Source: Streptomyces qinzhouensis | GTDB lineage: Bacteria; Actinomycetota; Actinomycetes; Streptomycetales; Streptomycetaceae | DNA: 64,000 nucleotides | Assembly (NCBI RefSeq): GCF_007856155.1 | Contig: NZ_CP042266.1 | Location: forward strand, 3,720,001 to 3,784,000 | Direction: 5' to 3' | Shown here: positions 33,055 to 41,463 of the stretch, in pieces | Layout of the letters: every line of letters begins with the position of its first letter | How positions within the stretch are numbered: the stretch's first letter is position 1 | The notes under the pieces: model-generated | The model's database searches: none | What the model was told of the DNA's origin: nothing | Seen by the model: the letters and a program-made list of their open reading frames with translations, nothing else | Translations under genes and position numbers: made by a program

Positions 33055-34464
33055 ATGGCGAAGAAGAAGAGAACGGCGACACCGTCGAGCGCGGGCAAGA
33101 CCGCGAACACCGGCGCGCGCACGACCACGAGCACCAGCACGACCGCGACCGCGCCGGCCGGGGTTCCGGCGGGGCGGACCGGTCGGCCGGCCGACGAACC
33201 CCCGCGCCGGGAACCCGGCCCGGACGGTAGCCGGGCCACCGGCCGGCCCTCGCGCCGGCGGATCATCGCGGCTGCCGGCACGGCTGGTGCGACCGGGCTG
33301 GCGCTGGGCGCCACCGGGGGTGCCCTGACCCGCGCCGCGGTCTCCGGCACCACCCCGACGGCGCTGACGACGGTCGGCTCGACCGAGGCAATGTTTCACG
33401 GGAAACATCAGGCGGGCATCACCACGCCCCTTCAGTCCCGTGGCCATCTGATCGCCTTCGACCTGGCGCCCGGGGCGGGCCGCAAGGAAGCGGCCGCCCT
33501 GCTCCGCCGCTGGTCAGGGCTGGCGGCGGCGCTCATGGCCGGGGAGCCCGTCCCGGGTGCCGATACCGGTGTGGCCCTCGACGCCGGGCCGTCGTCCCTG
33601 ACCCTCACCTTCGGCTTCGGCCGGACGTTCTTCGACCGTACGGGCCTGGCCGCCCGGCGTCCGGCGGGCCTGGACCCGCTGCCCGTGTTCTCGTCCGACC
33701 AACTGGACGCCCGGCGTTCGAACGGCGATCTGTGGGTGCAGATCGGTGCGAACGACGCCCTGGTCGCCTTCCACGCGCTGCGCGCGGTGCGGCAGGCGGC
33801 CGGGGGCGCGGCCCGTGTGCGGTGGCAGATGGACGGCTTCAACCGCTCACCGGGCGCCACGGCCCGGCCCCTGACCGCCCGAAATCTGATGGGTCAGGTC
33901 GACGGCACCAACAACCCACAGCCGTCCGATCCGGACTTCGACCGCCGGATCTTCGTCCCTGCCGGCGGAGAACACGGCTGGCTCGCCAACGGCTCGTACG
34001 CGGTCGTCCGGCGGATCCGGATGCTCCTGGACTCCTGGGAGCAACTGCCGCTCGCGAAGCAGGAAGGGGTCATCGGCCGCCGCAAGTCCGACGGCGCCCC
34101 GCTGACCGGTGGTTCGGAGACCACCCCGCTCGGGCTGGAGAAGTTGGACACGGACGGGCGGCCGGTGATCCCCGCGAACGCGCATGCCCGGATCTCCGCC
34201 CCGGAACAGAACCAGGGCGCGGCCATGCTGCGGCGCCCGTTCTCGTACCACGACGGCAGCCTGCCGGACGGGTCCCCCGACGCCGGTCTGCTGTTCGTCT
34301 GCTGGCAGGCGGACCCGCTCCGGGGCTTCGTCCCCGTCCAGCGGAAGCTGGACCGGGGGGACGCGCTGTCGGAGTTCGTACGGCACGAAGCGAGCGCGCT
34401 GTTCGCGGTGCCGGGCGGCGCGGCGGAGGGAGAGTACGTGGGGCAGCGGCTTCTGGAGTCGTAG
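33055..34464 (+). CDS. dtpA: DyP-type heme peroxidase, Tat-exported
   Basis: 469 residues, starting 8 bases after the CopC-CopD stop. A long disordered N-tail precedes the twin-arginine signal (RPSRRRIIAAAGTAGATGLA). DyP motifs are GQVDGTNN with distal Asp283 of GXXDG and proximal heme ligand His377 in ANAHAR. It also has the DyP opening HQAGITTP and closing GLLFVCWQADP and RGFVPVQRKL. In Streptomyces, DtpA is reported to cooperate with a copper radical oxidase (GlxA) in glycan deposition at hyphal tips and to help copper trafficking, which fits this gene order. The codons for MFHGKH contain a one-mismatch parS sequence. Confidence 0.93.
   Translation: MAKKKRTATPSSAGKTANTGARTTTSTSTTATAPAGVPAGRTGRPADEPPRREPGPDGSRATGRPSRRRIIAAAGTAGATGLALGATGGALTRAAVSGTTPTALTTVGSTEAMFHGKHQAGITTPLQSRGHLIAFDLAPGAGRKEAAALLRRWSGLAAALMAGEPVPGADTGVALDAGPSSLTLTFGFGRTFFDRTGLAARRPAGLDPLPVFSSDQLDARRSNGDLWVQIGANDALVAFHALRAVRQAAGGAARVRWQMDGFNRSPGATARPLTARNLMGQVDGTNNPQPSDPDFDRRIFVPAGGEHGWLANGSYAVVRRIRMLLDSWEQLPLAKQEGVIGRRKSDGAPLTGGSETTPLGLEKLDTDGRPVIPANAHARISAPEQNQGAAMLRRPFSYHDGSLPDGSPDAGLLFVCWQADPLRGFVPVQRKLDRGDALSEFVRHEASALFAVPGGAAEGEYVGQRLLES
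33393..33406. promoter_or_regulatory. parS-like site inside dtpA (one mismatch)
   Basis: GTTTCACGGGAAAC differs from the Streptomyces ParB site GTTTCACGTGAAAC at one central base. It lies within the coding sequence of dtpA (ATG TTT CAC GGG AAA CAT). Confidence 0.5.
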
Positions 34465-34508
34465 GAAACCGGGCCGGACCGGTTCCGGCCCGGACTAGGG
34501 TGACTCGT

Positions 34509-35444
34509 ATGTCAGCCACGCGGTACACGTATCTGGGCCCCGAGGGCACGTTCACCGAGGCCGCCCTCCGCACACTGCCGGAGGCCGCCACCCGGGAGCT
34601 CGTCCCGATGGTGTCGGTCCCGGCCGCGCTCGACGCCGTACGGAACGGGGACGCCGCGGCCGCCCTGGTCCCCATCGAGAACTCGGTCGAGGGCGGGGTG
34701 ACGGCGACCCTCGACGAGCTGGCGTCGGGCGAGCCCCTGATGATCTACCGCGAAGTGGTGCTGCCGATCGCCTTCGCACTGCTGGTACGGCCGGGGACGA
34801 AGCTGTCCGCCATCAAGACCGTGACCGGGCATCCGGTCGCCCAGCCCCAGGTCCGCAAGTGGCTGCGGGCCCATCTCCCGGACGCCCTGTGGGAGTCGGC
34901 CGCGTCGAACGCGGACGGGGCGCGGCTGGTGCAGGAAGGGCGGTACGACGCGGCCTTCGCGGGCGAGTTCGCGGCGGCCACCTACGGACTCGAAGCGTTG
35001 GTGACCGATATCCACGACGCGCAGAACGCGGAGACCCGGTTCGTCCTGGTCGGCCGTCCGGCCCGGCCCGCGGCACCGACCGGCGCGGACAAGACGTCGG
35101 TCGTGATCTGGCAGCGGGAGGACCATCCGGGCGGTCTGCTGGAGCTGCTCCAGGAGTTCGCGGTACGGGGCGTCAACCTCATGCTGCTCCAGTCCCGTCC
35201 CACCGGTGAGGGCATCGGGAACTACTGCTTCGCGATCGACGCCGAGGGGCATATCGCCGACCGGCGGGTGGGTGAGGCACTGATGGGGCTGAAGCGGATC
35301 TGTCCCGAGGTGCGGTTCCTGGGGTCGTATCCGCGGGCGGGAGTGGAGACGGCGGACGTCAGAGGGCCACGGGCGGGCACTTCGGACGCGGACTTCACGG
35401 CGGCTTCCGACTGGCTGGCCCGCTGCCAGGACGGCAGGACCTGA
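34509..35444 (+). CDS. pheA: Prephenate dehydratase
   Basis: A 311-residue enzyme of phenylalanine synthesis (prephenate to phenylpyruvate). The catalytic PDT domain (~5-185) begins YLGPEGTFTEAAL, has VPIENSVEGGV and the NAETRFVLVG motif with the essential Thr-Arg-Phe. The ACT regulatory domain (~198-280) has the family motif QSRPTGEGIGNYCF that binds Phe. There is no chorismate mutase part, as usual in actinobacteria. TAGGGT at 34496-34501 ends 7 bases before the ATG, so a leaderless mRNA is likely in addition to read-through from dtpA 44 bp upstream. Confidence 0.95.
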   Translation: MSATRYTYLGPEGTFTEAALRTLPEAATRELVPMVSVPAALDAVRNGDAAAALVPIENSVEGGVTATLDELASGEPLMIYREVVLPIAFALLVRPGTKLSAIKTVTGHPVAQPQVRKWLRAHLPDALWESAASNADGARLVQEGRYDAAFAGEFAAATYGLEALVTDIHDAQNAETRFVLVGRPARPAAPTGADKTSVVIWQREDHPGGLLELLQEFAVRGVNLMLLQSRPTGEGIGNYCFAIDAEGHIADRRVGEALMGLKRICPEVRFLGSYPRAGVETADVRGPRAGTSDADFTAASDWLARCQDGRT

Positions 35445-35480
35445 CCGCTCCGGACCCACCGGTAACCGGAACCCACCGGA

Positions 35481-35531
35481 ACCGGAGCCGAGCGGTAACC
35501 GGAGCCGAGCTGTAACCGGAGCCGAGCGGTA
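35481..35531. repeat. 17-bp tandem repeat, three units
   Basis: Unit accggagccgagcggta occurs at 35481, 35498 (one change) and 35515, followed by a decayed fourth copy. It lies downstream of pheA. Confidence 0.85.
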
Positions 35532-35622
35532 ATCGGGGGCGAGCGCTGTCGGCCCACCGCTCCGGGCGACCGGAACCACGGCTCAGCGGCCTGACCGGAA
35601 CTTTCCTACCTGCTGATTTTCA

Positions 35623-35966
35623 TCATCCACAGAGTTATCCACAGGGCCGGGCTCTCGACCTGGGGACAAGTCGACAGCGTCACGCGACATGGTCGACAAA
35701 TCGGCTCACACACCTCGGACAGCCCCGAACTCGCCCCCGTCCGTCCACAGTCGACAAGACGCACCCCTGATGCGAACTCGTCACCCTCATTTCATCGGGC
35801 CCCTCTTTGGGGCGAGCAATTCCCACCCGAATGAGTGGGTCGAGAGGGTTTGAGAAGGGAATCCCGAAGTTGCGACAGAACTCCCAGGAATGATCAGTTC
35901 CGCAATCCACAGTTTTCCCACACAGCCTGTGGATAACTTTCCGGCAGCGACCTCCCCTGTGGACAA
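35623..35966. other. Cluster of DnaA-box-like sequences
   Basis: Perfect TTATCCACA at 35635-35643, TGTGGATAA (its complement) at 35928-35936 and TGTGGACAA (complement of the Streptomyces box TTGTCCACA) at 35958-35966. The last two start exactly 30 bp apart, on the same helical face. One-mismatch boxes occur at 35623-35631 (TCATCCACA) and 35661-35669 (TGGGGACAA). This is not oriC: dnaA and dnaN are absent and the boxes are too few. Confidence 0.6.
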
Positions 35967-36205
35967 CCTCCGGCCAAGTCCCGCAGCCCACAAGGAACAT
36001 GGGTCAATTCCAGCCGCCCGGACATACCCCGTTCCGGCGATGGGTGATGATTTTCCTTGACGGACGCCATCGAGGAGCCGCACCCCGCTCGCACCTCCGC
36101 CATTCCCCACCCCACAACCCACCAAATCCCATCAATAGGGACAAAAGGCTACGCAACGCATTATGAGGTGGCCGAGGGGGAGGTGGGCACCGGTAGCCTG
36201 GTGGG

Positions 36206-37483
36206 GTGATTGACCTTCGCCTGCTCCGTGAGGACCCCGACCGTGTTCGCGCCTCCCAGCGCGCCCGTGGAGAGGACGTCGAGCTCGTCGACGCCCTCCT
36301 CTCCGCCGATGAGCGGCGCAGGTCGTCCGGCGCCCGCTTCGACGAACTCCGATCCGAGCAGAAGGCGCTCGGCAAGCTCGTCTCCAAGGCGTCCCCCGAG
36401 GAGCGCGTCGAGCTGCTGAAGCGGGCCGACCAGCTCAAGGCCGACGTCAAGGCGGCCGAGGCGGCGCAGAACGAGACCGATGAGGAGACCCGCGAGCTGC
36501 TGCTCCGGCTGGGCAACCTCGTCCACCCCGACGTTCCGGTCGGCGGCGAGGAGGACTTCGTCGTCCTGGAGACGCACGGCACGATCCGCGACTTCACCGC
36601 CGAGGGCTTCGCGCCCCGCGACCACCTGGAGCTGGGCGAGGCGCTGGGCGCCATCGACGTCGAGCGCGGCGCCAAGGTCTCCGGATCACGCTTCTACTAC
36701 CTGACCGGTGTCGGCGCACTGCTGGAGCTGGCGCTGGTCAACGCGGCGATCGCCCAGGCGACCGAGGCGGGCTTCATTCCGATGCTCACTCCGGCCCTGG
36801 TGCGGCCGCGCGCCATGGAAGGCACCGGCTTCCTCGGTCAGGCCGCGGAGAACGTCTACCACCTGGAGAAGGACGACTACTACCTGGTCGGCACCTCCGA
36901 GGTCCCCCTCGCCGCGTACCACATGGACGAGATCATCGACGCCGGGAAGCTGCCGCTGCGCTACGCGGGCTTCTCGCCGTGCTTCCGGCGCGAGGCGGGC
37001 ACCTACGGCAAGGACACCCGGGGCATCTTCCGCGTACACCAGTTCGACAAGGTCGAGATGTTCTCGTACGTGGCACCCGAGGACGCCGAGGCCGAGCACC
37101 AGCGGCTGCTGGAGTGGGAGAAGCAGTGGCTGACCTCGCTGGAGCTGCCGTTCCAGGTCATCGACGTGGCCTCGGCCGATCTCGGCTCCTCCGCCTCGCG
37201 GAAGTTCGACTGCGAGGCGTGGATCCCGACCCAGGGCAAGTACCGCGAGCTGACGTCCGCGTCGAACTGTGACAGCTTCCAGGCCCGCCGGCTGTCGGTC
37301 CGGCTCCGGGACGGCAAGAAGACGCAGCCGCTGGCGACGCTCAACGGCACGCTCTGCGCCGTACCGCGCACGATCGTGGCCATCCTGGAGAACCACCAGC
37401 TCGCGGACGGCTCGGTCCGGGTGCCCGAGGTGCTCCGGCCGTATCTGGGTGGACGGGAACTGCTGGAGCCGATCGCCCGGTGA
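36206..37483 (+). CDS. serS: Seryl-tRNA synthetase
   Basis: A 425-residue class II synthetase. The N-terminal antiparallel coiled-coil arm (~25-105, rich in E/K/A) binds the long variable arm of tRNA-Ser. The catalytic domain has motif 1 near [15 protein letters not shown], motif 2 [21 protein letters not shown], and motif 3 [21 protein letters not shown]. The Ser-binding TSEVPL is present. GTG at 36206 lies 6 bases after a TAGCCT hexamer, suggesting a leaderless transcript. The stop overlaps the GTG of the next gene. Three unlinked tRNA genes in this window include two of its substrates. Confidence 0.96.
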   Translation: MIDLRLLREDPDRVRASQRARGEDVELVDALLSADERRRSSGARFDELRSEQKALGKLVSKASPEERVELLKRADQLKADVKAAEAAQNETDEETRELLLRLGNLVHPDVPVGGEEDFVVLETHGTIRDFTAEGFAPRDHLELGEALGAIDVERGAKVSGSRFYYLTGVGALLELALVNAAIAQATEAGFIPMLTPALVRPRAMEGTGFLGQAAENVYHLEKDDYYLVGTSEVPLAAYHMDEIIDAGKLPLRYAGFSPCFRREAGTYGKDTRGIFRVHQFDKVEMFSYVAPEDAEAEHQRLLEWEKQWLTSLELPFQVIDVASADLGSSASRKFDCEAWIPTQGKYRELTSASNCDSFQARRLSVRLRDGKKTQPLATLNGTLCAVPRTIVAILENHQLADGSVRVPEVLRPYLGGRELLEPIAR

Positions 37484-38409
37484 GTACGCCGGCACAGGAA
37501 CCACGCGAACCACGCGAGCCGCGGGAAGTCCAGCGGTCACAGGAAGCTCGGCAGTCGCAAGAGGCTCGGCCGTCAAAGGGAGCTCGGCCGTCGCAGGAGG
37601 CGCGCGGGGCATTCCCGTACCCCCTGATCGCCACCGATCTTGACGGAACGCTTCTGCGCGGCGATGGCACGGTCTCCACCCGTAACCGGGACGCGCTCGC
37701 CGCGGCCACGGCGGCGGGGGCCGCGCATATCGTCGTCACGGGCCGCGGTGTGCCGTGGACCCGTCACATACTGGACGACCTCGACTACACCGGCCTCGCG
37801 GTCTGCGGTCAGGGTGCGCAGGTCTACCACGCGGGCGAACACCGGCTGCTGACCTCCCTCACCCTCGACCGGAAGATCGCCGCGATCGCGCTGGCCAAGC
37901 TGGAGGCGGAGATCGGGCGGGTGGCGCTGGCCGCCAGCCGTGACGGTCTCGACGGTGATGTTCTGATCAGCCCGGACTACGCGGCCCACGACGGACCGCT
38001 GCCGTATGTCCCGCTGACCGATGTCGAACAGTTGTGGGCCGAGCCCCTCAGCAAGATCTACATCCAGCACCACAGTCTCGACGACGACGCGCTGACGAAG
38101 GTGGCCCGGGAGACCGTGGGCGGTCTCGTCGACGTGGTGATGGCGGGGCCCGGCGTTGTCGAGCTGATACCGCTGGGTCTGACCAAGGCCACCGGGCTCT
38201 CCCTCGCCGCCCGCCGGCTCGGGGTGAAGGCATCGGGCACGATCGCCTTCGGTGATATGCCCAATGACATACCGATGTTCGCCTGGGCCGCGCACGGGGT
38301 CGCCATGTCGAACGCTCACGACGAACTGAAGGCCGTTGCCGACGCGGTCACCGTCTCGAACGAAGAGGACGGTATCGCGGTGACGCTGGAGGGCCTGCTC
38401 GCGGCCTGA
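37480..38409 (+). CDS. HAD-superfamily (Cof-type) phosphatase, translationally coupled to serS
   Basis: 309 residues. GTG at 37480 overlaps the serS stop (GTGA). The N-terminal ~40 residues are a repetitive hydrophilic tail ([23 protein letters not shown] units). HAD motif I is ATDLDGTLL, motif II VVTGRG, motif III Lys in LTKATGLS, motif [12 protein letters not shown]. The C2B-type cap between motifs II and III marks the Cof/SupH class of sugar- or nucleotide-phosphate phosphatases. A second, independent Cof-type gene is at 48110. The substrate is unknown. Confidence 0.9.
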   Translation: MSTPAQEPREPREPREVQRSQEARQSQEARPSKGARPSQEARGAFPYPLIATDLDGTLLRGDGTVSTRNRDALAAATAAGAAHIVVTGRGVPWTRHILDDLDYTGLAVCGQGAQVYHAGEHRLLTSLTLDRKIAAIALAKLEAEIGRVALAASRDGLDGDVLISPDYAAHDGPLPYVPLTDVEQLWAEPLSKIYIQHHSLDDDALTKVARETVGGLVDVVMAGPGVVELIPLGLTKATGLSLAARRLGVKASGTIAFGDMPNDIPMFAWAAHGVAMSNAHDELKAVADAVTVSNEEDGIAVTLEGLLAA

Positions 38410-38827
38410 TCCGGGACGCTCTCGGCCCCATCACCCGCCCCGTTGTACCCGGGGGAAGGGGGCAGCCCGCGCCTGAGCGCGCTCGAAGCGGCCGCCCCCT
38501 CGGGCCGTGCCGTGGCACGGACAACCGCCGATACGGCGGCTCCGCGACCAGTGCGGCACCGCCCGGACGGAAGCGCGTCGGACGCTCGGGTCTCGTCGCG
38601 CTCCTCTCCCGGTCCCGGGGTTCCGGCTTGAACCGGCCTCCTCACTCTCCTCTCAACCACCGTGCCCCGCCACCTGTTTTCCGCCCGGAGCGCGGGCCGC
38701 GGGGCGGCGTCGCACACCCCTGGGTCGCGGTACGACGAAGGCCCCCGTCCGGGTGTCCGGAAGGGGGCCTCGTCGCGGGCGTACCGCGCTCGTACGCATC
38801 ACGGAGACGGCGGGCGCGCCCGGCGCG
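38410..38827. other. Convergent intergenic region
   Basis: It lies between the HAD gene and the ABC permease gene, which end towards each other. It contains the terminator at 38733-38775. No gene is supported. Confidence 0.5.
38733..38775. terminator. Bidirectional terminator
   Basis: A stem of 13 pairs with one bulged A (38733-38746 with 38763-38775) encloses a smaller inner hairpin (tccgg-gtg-tccgga). It lies between convergent genes. Confidence 0.7.
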
Positions 38828-39547
38828 TCACTCCTCGCCGGCGAGCTTCAGCACCTTCAGCCGCTGGCCCGCGTACCAGGTCGCCGCCACTGTGACGACG
38901 ACCAGCATGACGACCGCCACCGGCAGACCGACGGCGGAACCGACGAATCCGTCACCGGCGATCCGTTCGGCGAGCGCCAGCGACCACTGCTGCACGCTGA
39001 GCGTGCGGGCGCCCTCGATCAGCCGGCCGAAGAGCCCCTCCCAGACCAGGGCGTAGATCAGGCCGATGACGACGGCGTTCCGGCTGACCGTGCCGATGAG
39101 CAGGAACAGCGCGCTGTAGGCGATCGACCCGAAGAGCGCTGCGACGGTGTACGCGATGGCGATCTGCTGGCCGTTGTTGTTGAGGATGAAGCCCGCGATC
39201 AGGGTCGGAATGGCGGAGAACGCCATCGTGACCGCTATCGCGACGATCAGCTTGGTGAAGATGATCGTCGGCCGCTTCACCGGCTTGGACAGCAGATAGA
39301 CGATGGAACCGTCGTCGATCTCGGGACCGATGGTGCCGGTACCCGCGATGACGCCGATCAGCGGCACCATCGTGGCGAGGGCGAAGCCGGAGAGCAGCTC
39401 GTTGGCGATATCGTCGTCCGCCCCGTTGAAGAAGCGGATCGCGGTGGCGATGAGCAGCAGCAGTCCGGGCAGGACAAAGAGGATCGCGGCCCGGCGGCGG
39501 CCGAGAACGGCCCGGTAGGTGAGCCGGGCGACCGTGGGGTTGTACAT
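38828..39547 (-). CDS. ABC transporter permease (last gene of double ABC operon)
   Basis: 239 residues with about six membrane helices (ILFVLPGLLLLIATAI, ALATMVPLIGVIAGTGTIG, IIFTKLIVAIAVTMAFSAIP, IAYTVAALFGSIAYSALFLL, VVIGLIYALVWEGLFG, VVMLVVVTVAATWYAG). The loop after the second helix has IGPEIDDGSIVYLLSKPVKR, an ABC-2-type permease signature. It starts 16 bp after the ATPase gene 39564-40475, its probable partner. The substrate is unknown. Confidence 0.88.
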   Translation of the reverse strand: MYNPTVARLTYRAVLGRRRAAILFVLPGLLLLIATAIRFFNGADDDIANELLSGFALATMVPLIGVIAGTGTIGPEIDDGSIVYLLSKPVKRPTIIFTKLIVAIAVTMAFSAIPTLIAGFILNNNGQQIAIAYTVAALFGSIAYSALFLLIGTVSRNAVVIGLIYALVWEGLFGRLIEGARTLSVQQWSLALAERIAGDGFVGSAVGLPVAVVMLVVVTVAATWYAGQRLKVLKLAGEE

Positions 39548-39563
39548 GGCGTCACAGCTCCTT

Positions 39564-40475
39564 TCAGGCCGCTACGAGGTAGGAGAAGACCGACTCGAGG
39601 GATTCGTCCGAAGGCGAGACCGTGAGCAGCCGGATGGAGTTGTCCCGGGCGACGCGCGGCAGCAGCTCCGTGAAGCGGCCGAAGTCGACGGCCTGGATGC
39701 GCAGGGCGCCCTCGGCGAGGTCGACTTCGATACCGGAGGTCGAAGGGTCGGCGATCAGCGCGGCGGCGAGCGCGCGGTCGTCGCTGGAGCGGACGAGATA
39801 GCGGTGGGGGCGGTCCGTCATCAGCCGGCGGATGCGGCGGAAATCCCCGGAGGCGGCGTGCCGGCCGGCGACGACGACCTCGATATGCGCGGCGAGCTGC
39901 TCGACCTCTTCCAGGATGTGGGAGGAGAACAGCACCGTACGGCCGTCGGCGCCCATGCGCCGCAGCAGGTCCATGAGCTGCATGCGCTGCCGGGGGTCCA
40001 TACCGTTGAACGGTTCGTCGAGCAGCAGTACGGATGGGTTGTGGACCAGCGCCGATGCCATCTTCACGCGCTGGCGCATGCCCTTGCTGTATGTCGAGAT
40101 CTTCCGGTCCTGGGCGTATTCCATCTCGACCGTGGCGAGGGCGTGAGCCGCCTCCCCGGCGCCGAGGCCGTGCAGTTCCGCATTGGCGACGACGAACTCC
40201 CGGCCGGTGAGGAAGTCGTACATCGCTTCGCGCTCGGGCACGACACCGATCTCGCGGTAGGCGGACTCGTTGCGCCAGATCGGGGTGCCGTCCAAAGTGA
40301 CACTGCCCGTCGACGGCGCCAGGAAACCACCCATCATGTTGATGAGAGTGGACTTTCCGGCTCCGTTGGGTCCGAGCAGTCCGGTGACGCCCGGGCCGAT
40401 GGACATGGTGATGTCGTTGACGGCGACGACGTTTCCGAACCACCGGGAGACGTGGTCGATGGAGATGGTGGTCAT
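39564..40475 (-). CDS. ABC transporter ATP-binding protein (second module)
   Basis: 303 residues. Walker A LLGPNGAGKST, Q-loop near GVVPEREAM, signature YSKGMRQRVKMA, Walker B VLLLDEPFNGMD, and H-loop LFSSHILEEV. The C-terminal ~90 residues are an accessory domain. ATG at 40475 overlaps the stop of the 24-codon ORF (ATGA). It pairs with the permease 38828-39547, and the two modules in this operon are arranged ATPase-permease, ATPase-permease. Confidence 0.9.
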   Translation of the reverse strand: MTTISIDHVSRWFGNVVAVNDITMSIGPGVTGLLGPNGAGKSTLINMMGGFLAPSTGSVTLDGTPIWRNESAYREIGVVPEREAMYDFLTGREFVVANAELHGLGAGEAAHALATVEMEYAQDRKISTYSKGMRQRVKMASALVHNPSVLLLDEPFNGMDPRQRMQLMDLLRRMGADGRTVLFSSHILEEVEQLAAHIEVVVAGRHAASGDFRRIRRLMTDRPHRYLVRSSDDRALAAALIADPSTSGIEVDLAEGALRIQAVDFGRFTELLPRVARDNSIRLLTVSPSDESLESVFSYLVAA

Positions 40476-40546
40476 GGGCGCGGCCCGTTCTCTCGGATCT
40501 GCCGGAACTCGGGGAGTTCGCGGGGTGCTCGGTTGGTGTCGGTCAC
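40472..40546 (-). CDS. 24-residue small ORF coupled to both neighbours in the ABC operon
   Basis: GTG at 40546-40544 overlaps the stop of the upstream permease (GTGA). Its own TGA at 40474-40472 overlaps the ATG of the downstream ATPase (ATGA). The frame encodes a hydrophilic 24-mer beginning MTDTNRAPREL and ending ENGPRP. Such double overlap would hand ribosomes from permease to ATPase without a gap. It could be a real peptide, a coupling device, or a spacer that happens to be open. I know no homologue. Confidence 0.5.
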   Translation of the reverse strand: MTDTNRAPRELPEFRQIRENGPRP

Positions 40547-41463
40547 AGTCCCGCCTTCGCGTAGCGGCGCATCAGCGCGGCGTACGACCCGGCGATCAGC
40601 GCGAGGACGACCAGCAGATAGATCACACCGACCCCGGCTCCGGGGCCCTCGCCGCCGGGGAACGCGCTGGTGGCTCCGAGGAAGGCGCTCTGGACGCCGT
40701 CGATCAGGCTGAACGGCGAGAAGAAGCCGAACCACTTGACCAGGTGAGCGGATCCATTGGCCTCGGCGATGGCCTGGACGGAGGTCACGGCGCCGAAGCT
40801 GATCGTCAGCGTGCCGATGATCGCGGCGACGCCGAAGCCCCGGCGGGGGGTGGTGGCGGCGAGCACCAGACCGATTCCGGCGTACAGGACGGACAGCACG
40901 GCGACGGAGACCAGCCCCTGGCCGAACTGCTTCGTCTGCTCGAGGAAGTCCATCTTGGCGAGCAGCGCCCCGATGTAGAGCACGATCAGGGGGAATGCCG
41001 TGAGGAGGAGCATGGCCGTCGCCATCGCCCCGTACTTCGCCAGGACGTAGTCGACGCGTTCGATGGGCCGGGAGAAGTAGAGGGGCACCGTACGGAACCG
41101 CAGGTCGCGGGAGACGGTCTGGGGTGCCTGGGCGGCGAGGAAGAGCCCGATGACCATGGAGAGGGCACCGGCGTAACCGGTGTACTCCAGGGGTAGTTCG
41201 TCGGCCTTGGTGGTGACCGCGACCGCGACCATGATCAGGGCGGGCAGACACATCACGGCGAGCAGCAGCATCGGCATGACCTTGGACTTGGCCGAGCGGC
41301 CGAGTCCGAAGGCGCCGCGCAGGGACTGCACATAGAGGGAGCGCCGTACATAGGCGCGGCCAAGGCGCTGACCCGCGTAGTTGCGGTAGCCGATGTTATG
41401 GATACGGGCGGCGTCGGACGCTGTGTCCGGGCCGGTGGCCGGGGGCGGGGTCCTGGTGCTCAT
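40543..41463 (-). CDS. ABC transporter permease (first module)
   Basis: 306 residues. It starts with MSTRTPPPATGPDTAS, then YRNYAGQRLGRAYVRRSLYV and six or more membrane helices (VMPMLLLAVMCLPALIMVAV; ALSMVIGLFLAAQ; TAMLLLTAFPLIVLYIGAL; VAVLSVLYAGIGLVLAAT; VIYLLVVLALIAGSYAALM). The loop SRDLRFRTVPLYFSRPIER is a typical ABC-2 permease element. ATG at 41463 overlaps the stop of the upstream ATPase gene (ATGA). Confidence 0.88.
   Translation of the reverse strand: MSTRTPPPATGPDTASDAARIHNIGYRNYAGQRLGRAYVRRSLYVQSLRGAFGLGRSAKSKVMPMLLLAVMCLPALIMVAVAVTTKADELPLEYTGYAGALSMVIGLFLAAQAPQTVSRDLRFRTVPLYFSRPIERVDYVLAKYGAMATAMLLLTAFPLIVLYIGALLAKMDFLEQTKQFGQGLVSVAVLSVLYAGIGLVLAATTPRRGFGVAAIIGTLTISFGAVTSVQAIAEANGSAHLVKWFGFFSPFSLIDGVQSAFLGATSAFPGGEGPGAGVGVIYLLVVLALIAGSYAALMRRYAKAGL

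Larger units (their letters stand above)
35445..36205. other. Intergenic region upstream of serS with DnaA boxes
   Basis: 760 bp without a supported gene. From left to right: a 17-bp tandem repeat (35481-35531), DnaA-box-like 9-mers (35623-35669 and 35928-35966), and a less GC-rich stretch to 36180. TAGCCT at 36194-36199 is a likely -10 of serS, only 6 bases before its GTG. Confidence 0.6.

Noticed and set aside
35623..35966. Chromosomal origin oriC
   Set aside because: Too few DnaA boxes and no dnaA, dnaN or rpmH nearby; kept only as a DnaA-box cluster.
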